A stretch of DNA of 64,000 nucleotides from Microbacterium stercoris (lineage in GTDB: Bacteria; Actinomycetota; Actinomycetes; Actinomycetales; Microbacteriaceae): positions 1 to 64,000 of the forward strand of contig NZ_JAGFOA010000001.1 of NCBI RefSeq assembly GCF_017592545.1, in the 5' to 3' direction. Shown in pieces: positions 55,265 through 62,854 of this stretch. Both the position numbers and the translations under genes were made by a program. Below the pieces are notes generated by a model that saw nothing but the letters and a program-made list of their open reading frames with translations, did no database searches and was not told where the DNA came from. Each line of letters starts with the position of its first letter. Positions within the stretch are counted from its first letter, which is position 1.

Positions 55265-56128
55265 TCAGAACCCCTTTCCTCCTGTCACGGGCAGCACGGC
55301 ACCCGAGGTGTAGGTCGCCTCTTCGCTGGCGAGGTACACGTAGGCTCCGGCGAGCTCGGAGGGCTGTCCCGCCCGGCCCAGGGGAGTGTCGCCTCCGAAG
55401 TCCTTCACCTTGTCGGCGGGGAAGCCTGTCGCGGGGATCAGCGGCGTCCAGATGGGGCCGGGAGCGACGGCATTGACCCGGATGCCCTGGGGCCCCAGGT
55501 CCTCCGCGAGGGCCTGGGTGAAGGCGACGAGCGCCGCCTTGGTCATCGCGTAGTCGATGAGGCCGGGGGAGGGGGCTGAGGCCTGGATCGAGGCGGTGAC
55601 GATGATCGACGAACCCTCGCTCAGGTGCGGCAGCGCCTCACGGGCGAGGACCATCGTCGAGACGAGGTTCGTGCGGAAGGTCTTCTCGATCTCCGACACG
55701 GGCAGATCCTTCACACCCTCGCGCTGGCGCTGGTAGGCGGCGTTGGGGATCAGGATGTCGATGCCGCCGAGCTCTTCCCGCGTCTTGGCCACCACATCGA
55801 TGCAGGCCTGCTCGTCGGTGAGGTCGGCGGGCAGAAGAAGCGCCTTCCGTCCGGCCTCCTCGATGTACCGCTGGGTGTCCTGCGCGTCCTCTTCTTCCTC
55901 CGGCAGGTACACGATGGCGACGTCGGCACCCTCACGCGCGTACGCGATGGCCACCGCTCGGCCGATGCCGGAGTCGCCGCCGGTGATGAGCGCCTTGCGT
56001 CCTTCGAGGCGGCCTCGTCCGACCCAGCTGTTCTCGCCGTGGTCGGGCTCGGGGGCCATGGGGTCGGTGAGCCCGGGCTGGTCGGGCTGCTGCTGGGCGG
56101 GGAACTGGGTCGTCGTCTCATCGCTCAT
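55265..56128 (-). CDS. SDR family oxidoreductase (YghA/general-stress type)
   Basis: This 287-aa SDR has the extended N terminus typical of YghA/YhdF-like stress oxidoreductases (TTQFPAQQQPDQPGLTDPMAPEPDHGENSW). It carries the cofactor motif ITGGDSGIGRAVAIAYAREGADVAIVYL, IPNAAYQ, the catalytic Ser in IVTASIQA, Y-x3-K in DYAMTKAALVAF, and the C-terminal YTSGAVLPVTGGKG. It is co-transcribed with the small Rho-N protein. The 1.6 kb upstream of it contains only repeats. Confidence 0.9.
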   Translation of the reverse strand: MSDETTTQFPAQQQPDQPGLTDPMAPEPDHGENSWVGRGRLEGRKALITGGDSGIGRAVAIAYAREGADVAIVYLPEEEEDAQDTQRYIEEAGRKALLLPADLTDEQACIDVVAKTREELGGIDILIPNAAYQRQREGVKDLPVSEIEKTFRTNLVSTMVLAREALPHLSEGSSIIVTASIQASAPSPGLIDYAMTKAALVAFTQALAEDLGPQGIRVNAVAPGPIWTPLIPATGFPADKVKDFGGDTPLGRAGQPSELAGAYVYLASEEATYTSGAVLPVTGGKGF

Positions 56129-56225
56129 GCCCCCGACGCTACGGACGCACGCACGCTGGGTGCAGGGTCTTGACATCCCCGCCCTCGGAGAGCAAGCTCC
56201 GCCGCCCCCCGCCCCGCCGACCCCT

Positions 56226-57137
56226 CGCTCGTTGAGCGACCGCAGCGAGCTCTGCGAGCGCAGGGAGTAGAAACGCCCAAGCCCAGCTCGCGCCCGGGCC
56301 GCGTGCTCCAGCCCCGCGGGCCGCAACCCGCGAGCTCCAACCCCGCGGGCTCAAACCCCCCGGGCCCGCCCCCCCGCTCGTTGAGCGACCGCAGCGAGCT
56401 CTGCGAGCGGCGGGAGTCGAAACGCCCAAGCCCACCGCGGGCCCAACCCCGCGAGCCGCAACCCGCGAGCTCCAACCCCCGGGCCCGCCCCCCGCTCGTT
56501 GAGCGACCGCAGCGAGCCCTGCGAGCGCAGGGAGTCGAAACGCCCAAGCCCTGCCCGGGCCCCAACCCGCGGGCTCGACCCCCGGGCTTCGCCGCCGCTC
56601 GTTGAGCGACCGCAGCGAGCCCTGCGAGCGCAGGGAGTCGAAACGCCCAAGCCCAGCCCGCAGCCCCAACCCACAGGCGCGAACCCGCGGGCCCGAACCC
56701 CCCCGCTCGTTGAGCGACCGCAGCGAGCTCTGCGAGCGCAGGAAGTCGAAACGCCCAAACCCACCGCGGCCCCATCCCGCGGGCTCCACCCCGCGGGCCG
56801 TAGCCCCAACCCCTCGCTCGTTGAGCGACCGCAGCGAGCCCGGCGAGCGCAGGGAGTCGAAACGCCCCAGCCTCCCCCCGGGCCCCAGCCCGCGGGCGCG
56901 ACTCCCGCGCTCGAAGCCCCCGCTCGTTGAGCGACCGCAGCGAGCCCTGCGAGCGCAGGAAGTCGAAACGCCCAAGCCGATCCGCGCCCCACCCCGCGGG
57001 CTCGAACCCCGCGGGCCGCAACCCGCGAACTCCAACCGCGAACTCCAACCCGCGCCACGCTGGCACGCGCCCCGCCTGCCCCCTCGCTCGTTGAGCGACC
57101 GCAGCGAGCCCTGCGAGCGCAGGGAGTCGAAACGCCC
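56226..57137 (+). repeat. Array of eight 53-bp modular repeats
   Basis: Units start at 56226, 56375, 56493, 56596, 56704, 56815, 56921 and 57085, all in the same orientation. Each has head CGCTCGTTGAGCGA, a 26-nt core with CGCAGCGAGC and CTGCGAGCG, and tail GAGTCGAAACGCCC. One to three substitutions separate copies. Spacers of 50-111 bp are Pro/Arg-like GC text (CCGCGGGC words) that also resemble one another. The long ORFs read through this region are repeat artefacts; 56129-57744 holds no gene. Confidence 0.93.
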
Positions 57138-57150
57138 TACGCCAGCTCAA

Positions 57151-57641
57151 CGCGTTTCGACTCGGTCGCGGGCTCCCTCGCTCAATGAGCGCGGGTGGTC
57201 ACGCTCCACGCGGGCCACACCCCACCCGACGCCGTACGCCAGCTCAACGCGTTTCGACTCGGTCGCAGGCCCCTCACTCAACGAGCGCGGGGTGCTCACC
57301 CCGCGCGGGGCCACCCCCGTCCCACGCCCAACGCGGCTCGACGCGTTTCGACTCGGTCGCGGGCTCCCTCGCTCAACGAGCGCGGGTGGTCACACTCCAC
57401 GCGGGCCACACTCCATCCGAGGCCCTACGCCAGCTCGACGCGTTTCGACTCGGTCGCGGGCTCCCTCGCTCAACGAACGGGGTGATCACAGCTCACACGG
57501 GCCACCCCTGTCCACGCCCTCGCCCGACGAACGCGGTGGCCATACCCACGCGGCCCAGCCCACCCGACGCTCTACGCCAGCTCGGCACGTTTCGACTCGG
57601 TCGCAGGCTCCCTCACTCAACGAGCGCAGTCATCACAGCTC
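57151..57641 (-). repeat. Second array: five reverse-oriented modular repeats, ~97-bp period
   Basis: Reverse copies have GTTTCGACTCGGTCGC at 57154, 57251, 57345, 57442 and 57599 (periods 97, 94, 97, 157). A decayed copy near 57520 fills the long step. Here the core reads GGGAGCCCGCGACC on the minus strand. The inter-unit text (GTGGTCAC...CACGCGGGCCACA...TACGCCAGCTC) is repeated too, so the whole ~97 bp is a tandem unit. Confidence 0.9.
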
Positions 57642-57703
57642 ACGCGGGCCACCGCTGTCCCGCGCCCCGAAACACCCCAAACCACCGGCCCGCAACACAA
57701 AGG

Positions 57704-57731
57704 GGCCGATGTTTCACGTGAAACATCGGCC
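57704..57731. promoter_or_regulatory. parS inside a 28-bp palindrome downstream of parB
   Basis: Perfect parS at 57711-57724 is extended on both sides to GGCCGAT...ATCGGCC, 28 bp of perfect dyad. It lies 13 bp after the parB stop, and on the minus strand it is followed by CCCCTTTGTG, so it could also end the parAB transcript. Confidence 0.9.
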
Positions 57732-57744
57732 GCCTCGAGTCGGT

Positions 57745-58734
57745 TCAGGCTCCGTAGCCCTCTTCGCCCAGCTCCGAGAGGATGCGGTTGAGATCCTGGA
57801 TCGTCGCGAAGTCGATCTTGATCTGCCCCTTGCGCGAGGTGAGGTCGATCTTGACCTTGGTGTTGAGGCGGTCGCCGAGGCGCTCCGACACGTCGTTGAG
57901 GAACGCCCGGCGCGCGCCCGCCTTGGGCTTCGGGGCCTTGCTGGCAGCGGTGCCAGACTCGGCCGTGACGACCTTGGCGGCGGCCTCCGCGGCGCGGACC
58001 GAGAGATCCTCGTTCACGATCTTGTCCGCAAGCTTCTGCATCGCGTCGGCGTCCTGCAGCGACAGGATCGCGCGCGCGTGACCCGCGCTGAGCACTCCCG
58101 CGGCGACACGCTGCTGCACGGGGACGGGCAGGCGCAGAAGGCGGATGGTGTTGCTGATCTGCGGACGAGACCGTCCGATCCGCTTGGCCAGCTCCTCCTG
58201 GGTGGTGCCGAAGTCCTCGAGCAGCTGTTGGTAGGCCGACGCCTCTTCGAGCGGGTTCAGCTCAGAGCGGTGAAGGTTCTCAAGCAGCGCATCGCGCAGG
58301 AGATCCTCGTCGGCGGTGTCACGCACGACCGCGGGGATCGAGGTCAGTCCGGCTTCGCGCGAGGCGCGCGTACGGCGCTCGCCCATGATGAGCTCGAATG
58401 TGCCATCGCCCTTGTCACGCACAACCACGGGCTGAAGCACACCGAACTCGCGCACGCTGTGCACCAGCTCGGCAAGGTCCTCCGGGTTGAAGTGCGTGCG
58501 CGGCTGACGCGGGTTCGGCACGATCTTGTGCGGATCGATGTGGACGAGCCTCGCACCCGGCACTGCGAGAAGTTCCGCCTCCGCGGCGGCCTCCGCCGCC
58601 TTATCGGCTGCCTCCGCCGCCTTCTTGGTTGGCGCCCCGGGGAAGAACACGTCGACCGGGCGCTCCGATCCGGAGTCTGCCGTCGGGATGAGCGCGCCGA
58701 TGCCTCGCCCCAGTCCTGTTCGCTTCGCCGCCAT
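57745..58734 (-). CDS. parB: Chromosome-partitioning protein ParB
   Basis: This 329-aa centromere-binding CTPase has the N-terminal region with LVHIDPHKIVPNPRQPRTHFNPEDLAELVHSVREFGVLQPVVV. The CTP/GERR box is FELIMGERRTRASREAG, the parS-binding helix-turn-helix is TQEELAKRIGRSRPQISNTIRLLRLP, and a C-terminal dimerisation domain is present. The start overlaps the parA stop (ATGA). Its sites (perfect parS) occur at 57711, 59642, 59735, 59779, 60862, 61583 and 27562. Confidence 0.96.
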   Translation of the reverse strand: MAAKRTGLGRGIGALIPTADSGSERPVDVFFPGAPTKKAAEAADKAAEAAAEAELLAVPGARLVHIDPHKIVPNPRQPRTHFNPEDLAELVHSVREFGVLQPVVVRDKGDGTFELIMGERRTRASREAGLTSIPAVVRDTADEDLLRDALLENLHRSELNPLEEASAYQQLLEDFGTTQEELAKRIGRSRPQISNTIRLLRLPVPVQQRVAAGVLSAGHARAILSLQDADAMQKLADKIVNEDLSVRAAEAAAKVVTAESGTAASKAPKPKAGARRAFLNDVSERLGDRLNTKVKIDLTSRKGQIKIDFATIQDLNRILSELGEEGYGA

Positions 58735-59657
58735 CAGGCTTCCTCTCCATTGGATCCACGTCGCACGATCTCCACCGCGGCCTCGCGATAGGCGATCGCG
58801 CCCGCCGAGTTTCCGTCGTACGCGATGACCGTCTGCCCGAAACTCGGGGCCTCCGAGATCCTCACCGATCGGGGGATCATCGTCCTCAGCACCTCCTGCG
58901 AGAAGTGCTCGCGCACCTCGTCGGCCACCTGCTGGGCCAGCTTCGTGCGGCCGTCATACATGGTGAGCAGGATGGTCGAGAGGTGCAGCTTCGGGTTGAG
59001 GTGCTTCTGGATCATCTTCACGTTGCCGAGCAGCTGGCTCAGGCCTTCGAGGGCGTAGTACTCGCACTGGATCGGAAGGAACACCTCCTCCGCCGCGGTG
59101 AAAGCATTGATCGTGAGCAGTCCGAGTGAGGGCGGGCAGTCGATCAGGATGAAGTCGAGCGGCTGCGCGAGGGAGGCCAAGTACTCGTCGATGGCGGTCT
59201 TGAGTCGCTGTTCGCGTGCCACCTGCGTGACGAGTTCGATCTCCGCCCCGGCAAGGTGGATGTTGCTCGGCGCACAGAAGAGGAGTTCGCTCTCGGGACT
59301 CTGCTGCACCACGTCGTCGAGAGGGAATCCATCGATCAGCACGTCGTAGATGCTCGGCACATCGGCGGAGTGGGGGATGCCCAGGGCCGTGGACGCATTG
59401 CCCTGCGGATCCAGATCGATGACCATCACGCGACCACCGAGCGACGCGATCGCGGCCGCGATGTTGACCGTCGTTGTGGTCTTGCCCACGCCGCCCTTCT
59501 GGTTCGACACCGTGAGGATTCGGGTGCGACCAGGGAAAGAAACCTCGACGTTCGCCAGCGCACGTCGGCGAGCCGAGAGATCGGCCAGCTCACGAGCGAG
59601 AGGGGTGTCGTCGGGCAGTGAGAACGAGGCCGTCTCGGACTGTTTCACGTGAAACAC
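58734..59657 (-). CDS. parA: Chromosome-partitioning ATPase ParA (Soj)
   Basis: This 307-aa deviant Walker ATPase moves ParB-parS complexes. It has Walker A' KGGVGKTTT in ILTVSNQKGGVGKTTTTVNIAAAIA, Walker A'' in VIDLDPQGNAS, and Walker B FILIDCPPSLGLLT. The start is uncertain: GTG 59657 (VFHVKQSETASF, with AAGGGAAGA just upstream) or GTG 59648 (VKQSETASF). Either way a perfect parS overlaps the first codons, so ParB binding may touch parA expression. It is coupled to parB. Confidence 0.95.
   Translation of the reverse strand: MFHVKQSETASFSLPDDTPLARELADLSARRRALANVEVSFPGRTRILTVSNQKGGVGKTTTTVNIAAAIASLGGRVMVIDLDPQGNASTALGIPHSADVPSIYDVLIDGFPLDDVVQQSPESELLFCAPSNIHLAGAEIELVTQVAREQRLKTAIDEYLASLAQPLDFILIDCPPSLGLLTINAFTAAEEVFLPIQCEYYALEGLSQLLGNVKMIQKHLNPKLHLSTILLTMYDGRTKLAQQVADEVREHFSQEVLRTMIPRSVRISEAPSFGQTVIAYDGNSAGAIAYREAAVEIVRRGSNGEEA
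59642..59655. promoter_or_regulatory. parS site overlapping the parA start codon
   Basis: Perfect GTTTCACGTGAAAC, translated as FHVK at the N terminus of ParA. Confidence 0.93.
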
Positions 59658-59734
59658 TCTTCCCTTCGGAGCGGTGGGTGAATCCACTCTAACTGCCGCA
59701 TCCGACACCGCCGCGTGTCGCCGCGGCGCGACAC

Positions 59735-59792
59735 GTTTCACGTGAAACATCCGCACGACCCACACCCGTCATGCCGACGTTTCACGTGAAAC
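59735..59792. promoter_or_regulatory. Two parS sites in the parA upstream region
   Basis: Perfect GTTTCACGTGAAAC at 59735-59748 and 59779-59792, centres 44 bp apart (about four helical turns). Both are followed by ATC. The rest of 59658-59831 shows no gene. Confidence 0.93.
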
Positions 59793-59831
59793 ATCGGCCC
59801 CCGCAACCGGATATGCGGCTCCTGACCGCCC

Positions 59832-60842
59832 TCACGCAAGCAAGCGCAGCGCCCCCGGAGCCACCTCGACGCGCACGGGCAGGGTGCCGATACGCTCCCC
59901 ATCGCCGTACACGGCCGGCCAGTCGGCGGGGGCGTCCGAAGACTCCATCGTCACCGTGCGCGCGCGGACGGCGCGTAGGTCTTCTGACTGCAGATGCTTG
60001 CCAGCGATCATCAACGGAAACAGCTTCCCGGCCGTGAGTGCACCGACATCTCGCGCGAGGATCAGGTCGAGCAGACCGTCATCGAGCAGGGCGTCGGGTG
60101 CGACCCGGATACCGCCCCCGATGGTCGAGGTGTTGGCAGCCGTGACCAGTGCTCCGCGGCTCTCCCACCTGAGGTGATGCTCTCCCGCGACCGCGGACGA
60201 TTCGATCATCACGCCCGGGAATCGCTCCAGCCCAGCGCGTAGTGGGGGAGTGAGGTCGACGCCCTCCACCTGCAGGCGGTAACCCCACGATCGATACGAC
60301 AGGATCTCCCGCACCGCGGCAACAACATACTTCGATGCTCCCTTGGGGAAGCGCATCCGGTTCGCGCGGGCATTGACGGCCGCGTCCAGCCCCGCGGACA
60401 CTGCCCCTGCCACCCATCTCGGTGCACCCCCCTCTACACCCGCACCCTCCACCCGCAACAAGTCCAGCGAGCGCGGAGCGGTGCCGTCGACCACGCGGCG
60501 CATCACCGCGGCGATGGCGTCGGCGGGCACGAGCGGGACTCCCGTCGCCGCGGCGAAGTCGTTACCCGTGCCGACGGGGATCAGGCCCAGCGGAACGTCA
60601 GTCTGCGCCACGGCCTGCACGCCGAGATGGACCATGCCATCACCACCGACCACGACGAGTGCGTCGATGTCGCGCAGTGCGCCGCGCACGTTCGAAAGCG
60701 CGACGTCGGCGCTCAGCGCGGACAGTCCGACGATCTCGCAGCCGGCGTCGACGACCGTTCGCGCGAAGCTCGCGCCGACTTCTTTCGCGGTGCCGCCGCC
60801 GGCTGCCGGATTGACCACCATGCCGATGCGTCGCACGTTCAC
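59832..60842 (-). CDS. Diacylglycerol/lipid kinase family protein
   Basis: This 336-aa DAGK-catalytic-domain protein has the phosphate-loop MVVNPAAGGGTAKEV and the kinase motif DALVVVGGDGMVHLGVQAVAQTDVPLGLIPVGTGNDFAAATG (GGDG and GTGND), followed by the beta-sandwich domain with GGGIRVAPDALLDDGLLDLILARDV. It phosphorylates a lipid alcohol such as diacylglycerol or undecaprenol; the substrate is not evident. A GTG start at 60842 is used. It sits between parA and rsmG within the parS cluster, with parS 20 bp upstream. Confidence 0.9.
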   Translation of the reverse strand: MNVRRIGMVVNPAAGGGTAKEVGASFARTVVDAGCEIVGLSALSADVALSNVRGALRDIDALVVVGGDGMVHLGVQAVAQTDVPLGLIPVGTGNDFAAATGVPLVPADAIAAVMRRVVDGTAPRSLDLLRVEGAGVEGGAPRWVAGAVSAGLDAAVNARANRMRFPKGASKYVVAAVREILSYRSWGYRLQVEGVDLTPPLRAGLERFPGVMIESSAVAGEHHLRWESRGALVTAANTSTIGGGIRVAPDALLDDGLLDLILARDVGALTAGKLFPLMIAGKHLQSEDLRAVRARTVTMESSDAPADWPAVYGDGERIGTLPVRVEVAPGALRLLA

Positions 60843-60861
60843 GTCCCCACGCTACCGGCCC

Positions 60862-60875
60862 GTTTCACGTGAAAC
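60862..60875. promoter_or_regulatory. parS site upstream of the lipid kinase gene
   Basis: Perfect GTTTCACGTGAAAC, 20 bp before the GTG start of the lipid kinase gene. Confidence 0.93.
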
Positions 60876-61003
60876 ACGCACATAGAAGCGGGTACCCCAG
60901 TGCCACTCAATTGACCCGCGTTTTGCACGAGCAAACGCCCGCCTCGCTTTCGTCGTGCGAGCGCCGCGAGTCGAAGTGCACTTACGCCCGCGGGCGGCTC
61001 GGC

Positions 61004-61512
61004 GCGTTTCGACTCGGTCGCAAGCTCCCTCGCTCAACGAACGATGGGAGGGGAGCGTTCGGACTGCGCACTCACCCTCCCGCTCGTTGAGCGAGCGCAG
61101 CGAGTCGAAACGCCCTCACCCCCGCGGGCAGCTCGGTGCGTTTCGAACGAAAGAGGGGAGGGGAGCGATCGAGCCGCGCACTGATCACCCTCCCGCTCGT
61201 TGAGCGAGCGGAGCGATTCGAAACACCCTCCTCCCCACGGGCAGCGCGGCGCGTTTCGAACGAGGGAGGGGAGGGGAGCGACCGAACCGCGCACTGATCA
61301 CCCTCCCGCTCGTCGAGCGAGCGGAGCGAGTCGAAACGCCCTCATCCCCACGGGCGGCTCGGCGCGTTCCGAACGAGAGGAGGGGCCCGATCGAAGCGGG
61401 CACTCACCTTCCCGCTCGTTGAGCGAGCGCAGCGAGTCGAAACGCCCTCACCCCCGGGCGGCAGCTCAGCGCGTTTCGACTCGGTCGCAAGCTCCCTCGC
61501 TCAACGAACGAG
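61004..61512. repeat. Third array: ~113-bp tandem units of paired modular repeats
   Basis: Forward copies start at 61081, 61194, 61307 and 61413 (periods 113, 113, 106). Between them are inverted copies with an internal deletion (GTTTCGA joined directly to ACGA) at 61140, 61253 and 61366. Full-length inverted copies with GTTTCGACTCGGTCGCAAG flank the array at 61006 and 61473. No gene is seen in 60876-61694. Confidence 0.9.
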
Positions 61513-61582
61513 AGGAGGAAGCCCGCTACGCACTCGAGTCGGGCGTAAGCCGCCTCACTCAACGCCTTTCGCCGCGGCGTCC

Positions 61583-61596
61583 GTTTCACGTGAAAC
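61583..61596. promoter_or_regulatory. parS site between the third array and rsmG
   Basis: Perfect GTTTCACGTGAAAC. It lies between the repeat array and the rsmG terminator. Confidence 0.93.
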
Positions 61597-61643
61597 ATCC
61601 GCACGCCAGAGCGCCGCAGCACCCGCAACCCACCCCAAAAGCC

Positions 61644-61677
61644 GAGGGCCGGTGTTTCACTTGAAACACCGGCCCTC
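61644..61677 (-). terminator. rsmG-side hairpin built on a one-mismatch parS
   Basis: The sequence has 16-bp perfect arms (GAGGGCCGGTGTTTCA and its complement) around CT. The core GTTTCACTTGAAAC differs from parS by one base. On the minus strand it is followed by GGCTTTTGGGG, so it should terminate the yidC-jag-rsmG transcript. Confidence 0.8.
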
Positions 61678-61694
61678 AAGACAAGAAAGGCGTG

Positions 61695-62330
61695 TCAGCC
61701 GCGCACCGTGGCGCGCACAACGCGCGTCTCCTCGCCGAGAACGCCCTCGCCGAGCACCTCGACGCGGACATCCGACAGCTTGTACTTGCGAATCGCCTTC
61801 GCCGCCGCCTCGATCTCAGCCGGAGCACCCGAGCCCTTCAGCAGGATCAGTTCACCGCCGTCGCGCACGAGGGGTGCGGTCCACGGCAGCAGGGTCCGCA
61901 GAGCCGAGACCGCGCGCGCAGTCACCGCGTCGAGCACACCCTCGTACCGGCCTGCGTCCTCAGCGCGAGCGCGCTCGACGATCACGTTGTCGAGCCCGAG
62001 AGCCTCGACCTGCTCCTCCAGCCAGGCGACCCGGCGCTCCATGGGCTCGATGAGAACCCAGCGGATGTCCGGACGCGCGATGGCGAGCACCAGACCGGGA
62101 AGGCCGGCCCCCGAACCCACATCGCCCACCGTTCCCCCGGCGGGGAACAGGGGAGCGGCGATCGCGCTGTTCAGGATGTGCCGGGTCCACAGTCGCGGCA
62201 CCTCAAGCGGGCCGATGAGCCCGCGCTCCTCGCCGTGCTCGGCCAGTGCACGCGTGAACTGGCGGGCCAGCTCGATGCGGTCGCCGAAGAGCTCGGCCGC
62301 GGCCGAAGGCTCCTGCTCGAGCTCAGCCAC
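61695..62330 (-). CDS. rsmG: 16S rRNA (guanine527-N7)-methyltransferase
   Basis: This ~211-aa SAM-dependent enzyme methylates G527 of 16S rRNA. It contains the family motifs RLWTRHILNSAIAAPLF, GTVGDVGSGAGLPGLVLAIARPD (SAM binding) and VTARAVSALRTLLPW. GTG 62330 (VAELEQEPSAAAELFGDRIELARQ) overlaps the jag stop by 8 nt and fits the usual N terminus. An ATG at 62366 would add 12 residues with no ribosome site. It is the last gene of the yidD-yidC-jag-rsmG unit. Confidence 0.93.
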   Translation of the reverse strand: MAELEQEPSAAAELFGDRIELARQFTRALAEHGEERGLIGPLEVPRLWTRHILNSAIAAPLFPAGGTVGDVGSGAGLPGLVLAIARPDIRWVLIEPMERRVAWLEEQVEALGLDNVIVERARAEDAGRYEGVLDAVTARAVSALRTLLPWTAPLVRDGGELILLKGSGAPAEIEAAAKAIRKYKLSDVRVEVLGEGVLGEETRVVRATVRG

Positions 62331-62814
62331 GTCGGATGACGGTGTGACGGTCGGCTCCGTCGCCATACGACTCGGAGACGAGGCCGCGCTCAGCCACGAT
62401 GTCGTGGATGAGCTTGCGCTCGTAGCTCGACATCGCGGGCAGCGACGCCTGCGAGGCGCCCTCATCGAGGCGCGAGACCGCCGCGTCCACGAGCTTCTCC
62501 AGCTGCGCCCGGCGAGCATCGCGCGACCCGTCGACGTCCAGGATCAGGCGCGAGAAGCGGCCCGTCTTCGCCTGCACAGCGAGCCGCGTGAGCTCCTGCA
62601 GGGCCTGCACCGTGTCGGGGTCGGCCAGCACACCGAGCGAGTCGTCATCCGACTCGACCGAGACGTACGCGCGGCCCTGCTTGACGTCGAGCGTCAGGTC
62701 GCCGTCGATGTCGGCGATGTCCAGCAGGCCCTCGACGTAGTCGGCGGCGATGTCGCCCTCAGCCTCGAGCTCGGCCTGGGTGGGCGCGTCACCGGTGACG
62801 GGAGTGGTGCTCAT
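62323..62814 (-). CDS. jag: Jag/KhpB family RNA-binding protein (R3H/KH)
   Basis: This 163-aa protein has an N-terminal acidic segment, a KH domain at ~35-105 (DYVEGLLDIADIDGDLTLDVKQGRAYVSVE, then DPDTVQALQELTRLAVQAKTGR) and an R3H domain at ~110-160 (MSSYERKLIHDIVAERGLVSESYGDGADRHTVI). The N-terminal Jag_N domain of Firmicutes is absent, as is usual in Actinobacteria. The gene lies between yidC and rsmG in the conserved order. It is thought to bind RNA and influence envelope growth. Confidence 0.93.
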   Translation of the reverse strand: MSTTPVTGDAPTQAELEAEGDIAADYVEGLLDIADIDGDLTLDVKQGRAYVSVESDDDSLGVLADPDTVQALQELTRLAVQAKTGRFSRLILDVDGSRDARRAQLEKLVDAAVSRLDEGASQASLPAMSSYERKLIHDIVAERGLVSESYGDGADRHTVIRRG

Positions 62815-62854
62815 GTGATGTCCTCGAGAATCCAGAATGCCTGATCAGAAGGTA

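Noticed and set aside
56226-57137. CRISPR array
   Set aside because: Units are 53 bp with variable 50-111 bp spacers that resemble one another, there are no cas genes, and the family also occurs as single copies elsewhere.
56125-57150. Long minus-strand reading frame of ~340 codons through the repeat array (and similar plus-strand frames)
   Set aside because: Its product is only repeats of RFDSLRSQ/SLRSLNERG-like text generated by the DNA repeats. There is no ribosome site, no family match, and the frame exists because the repeats lack stops.
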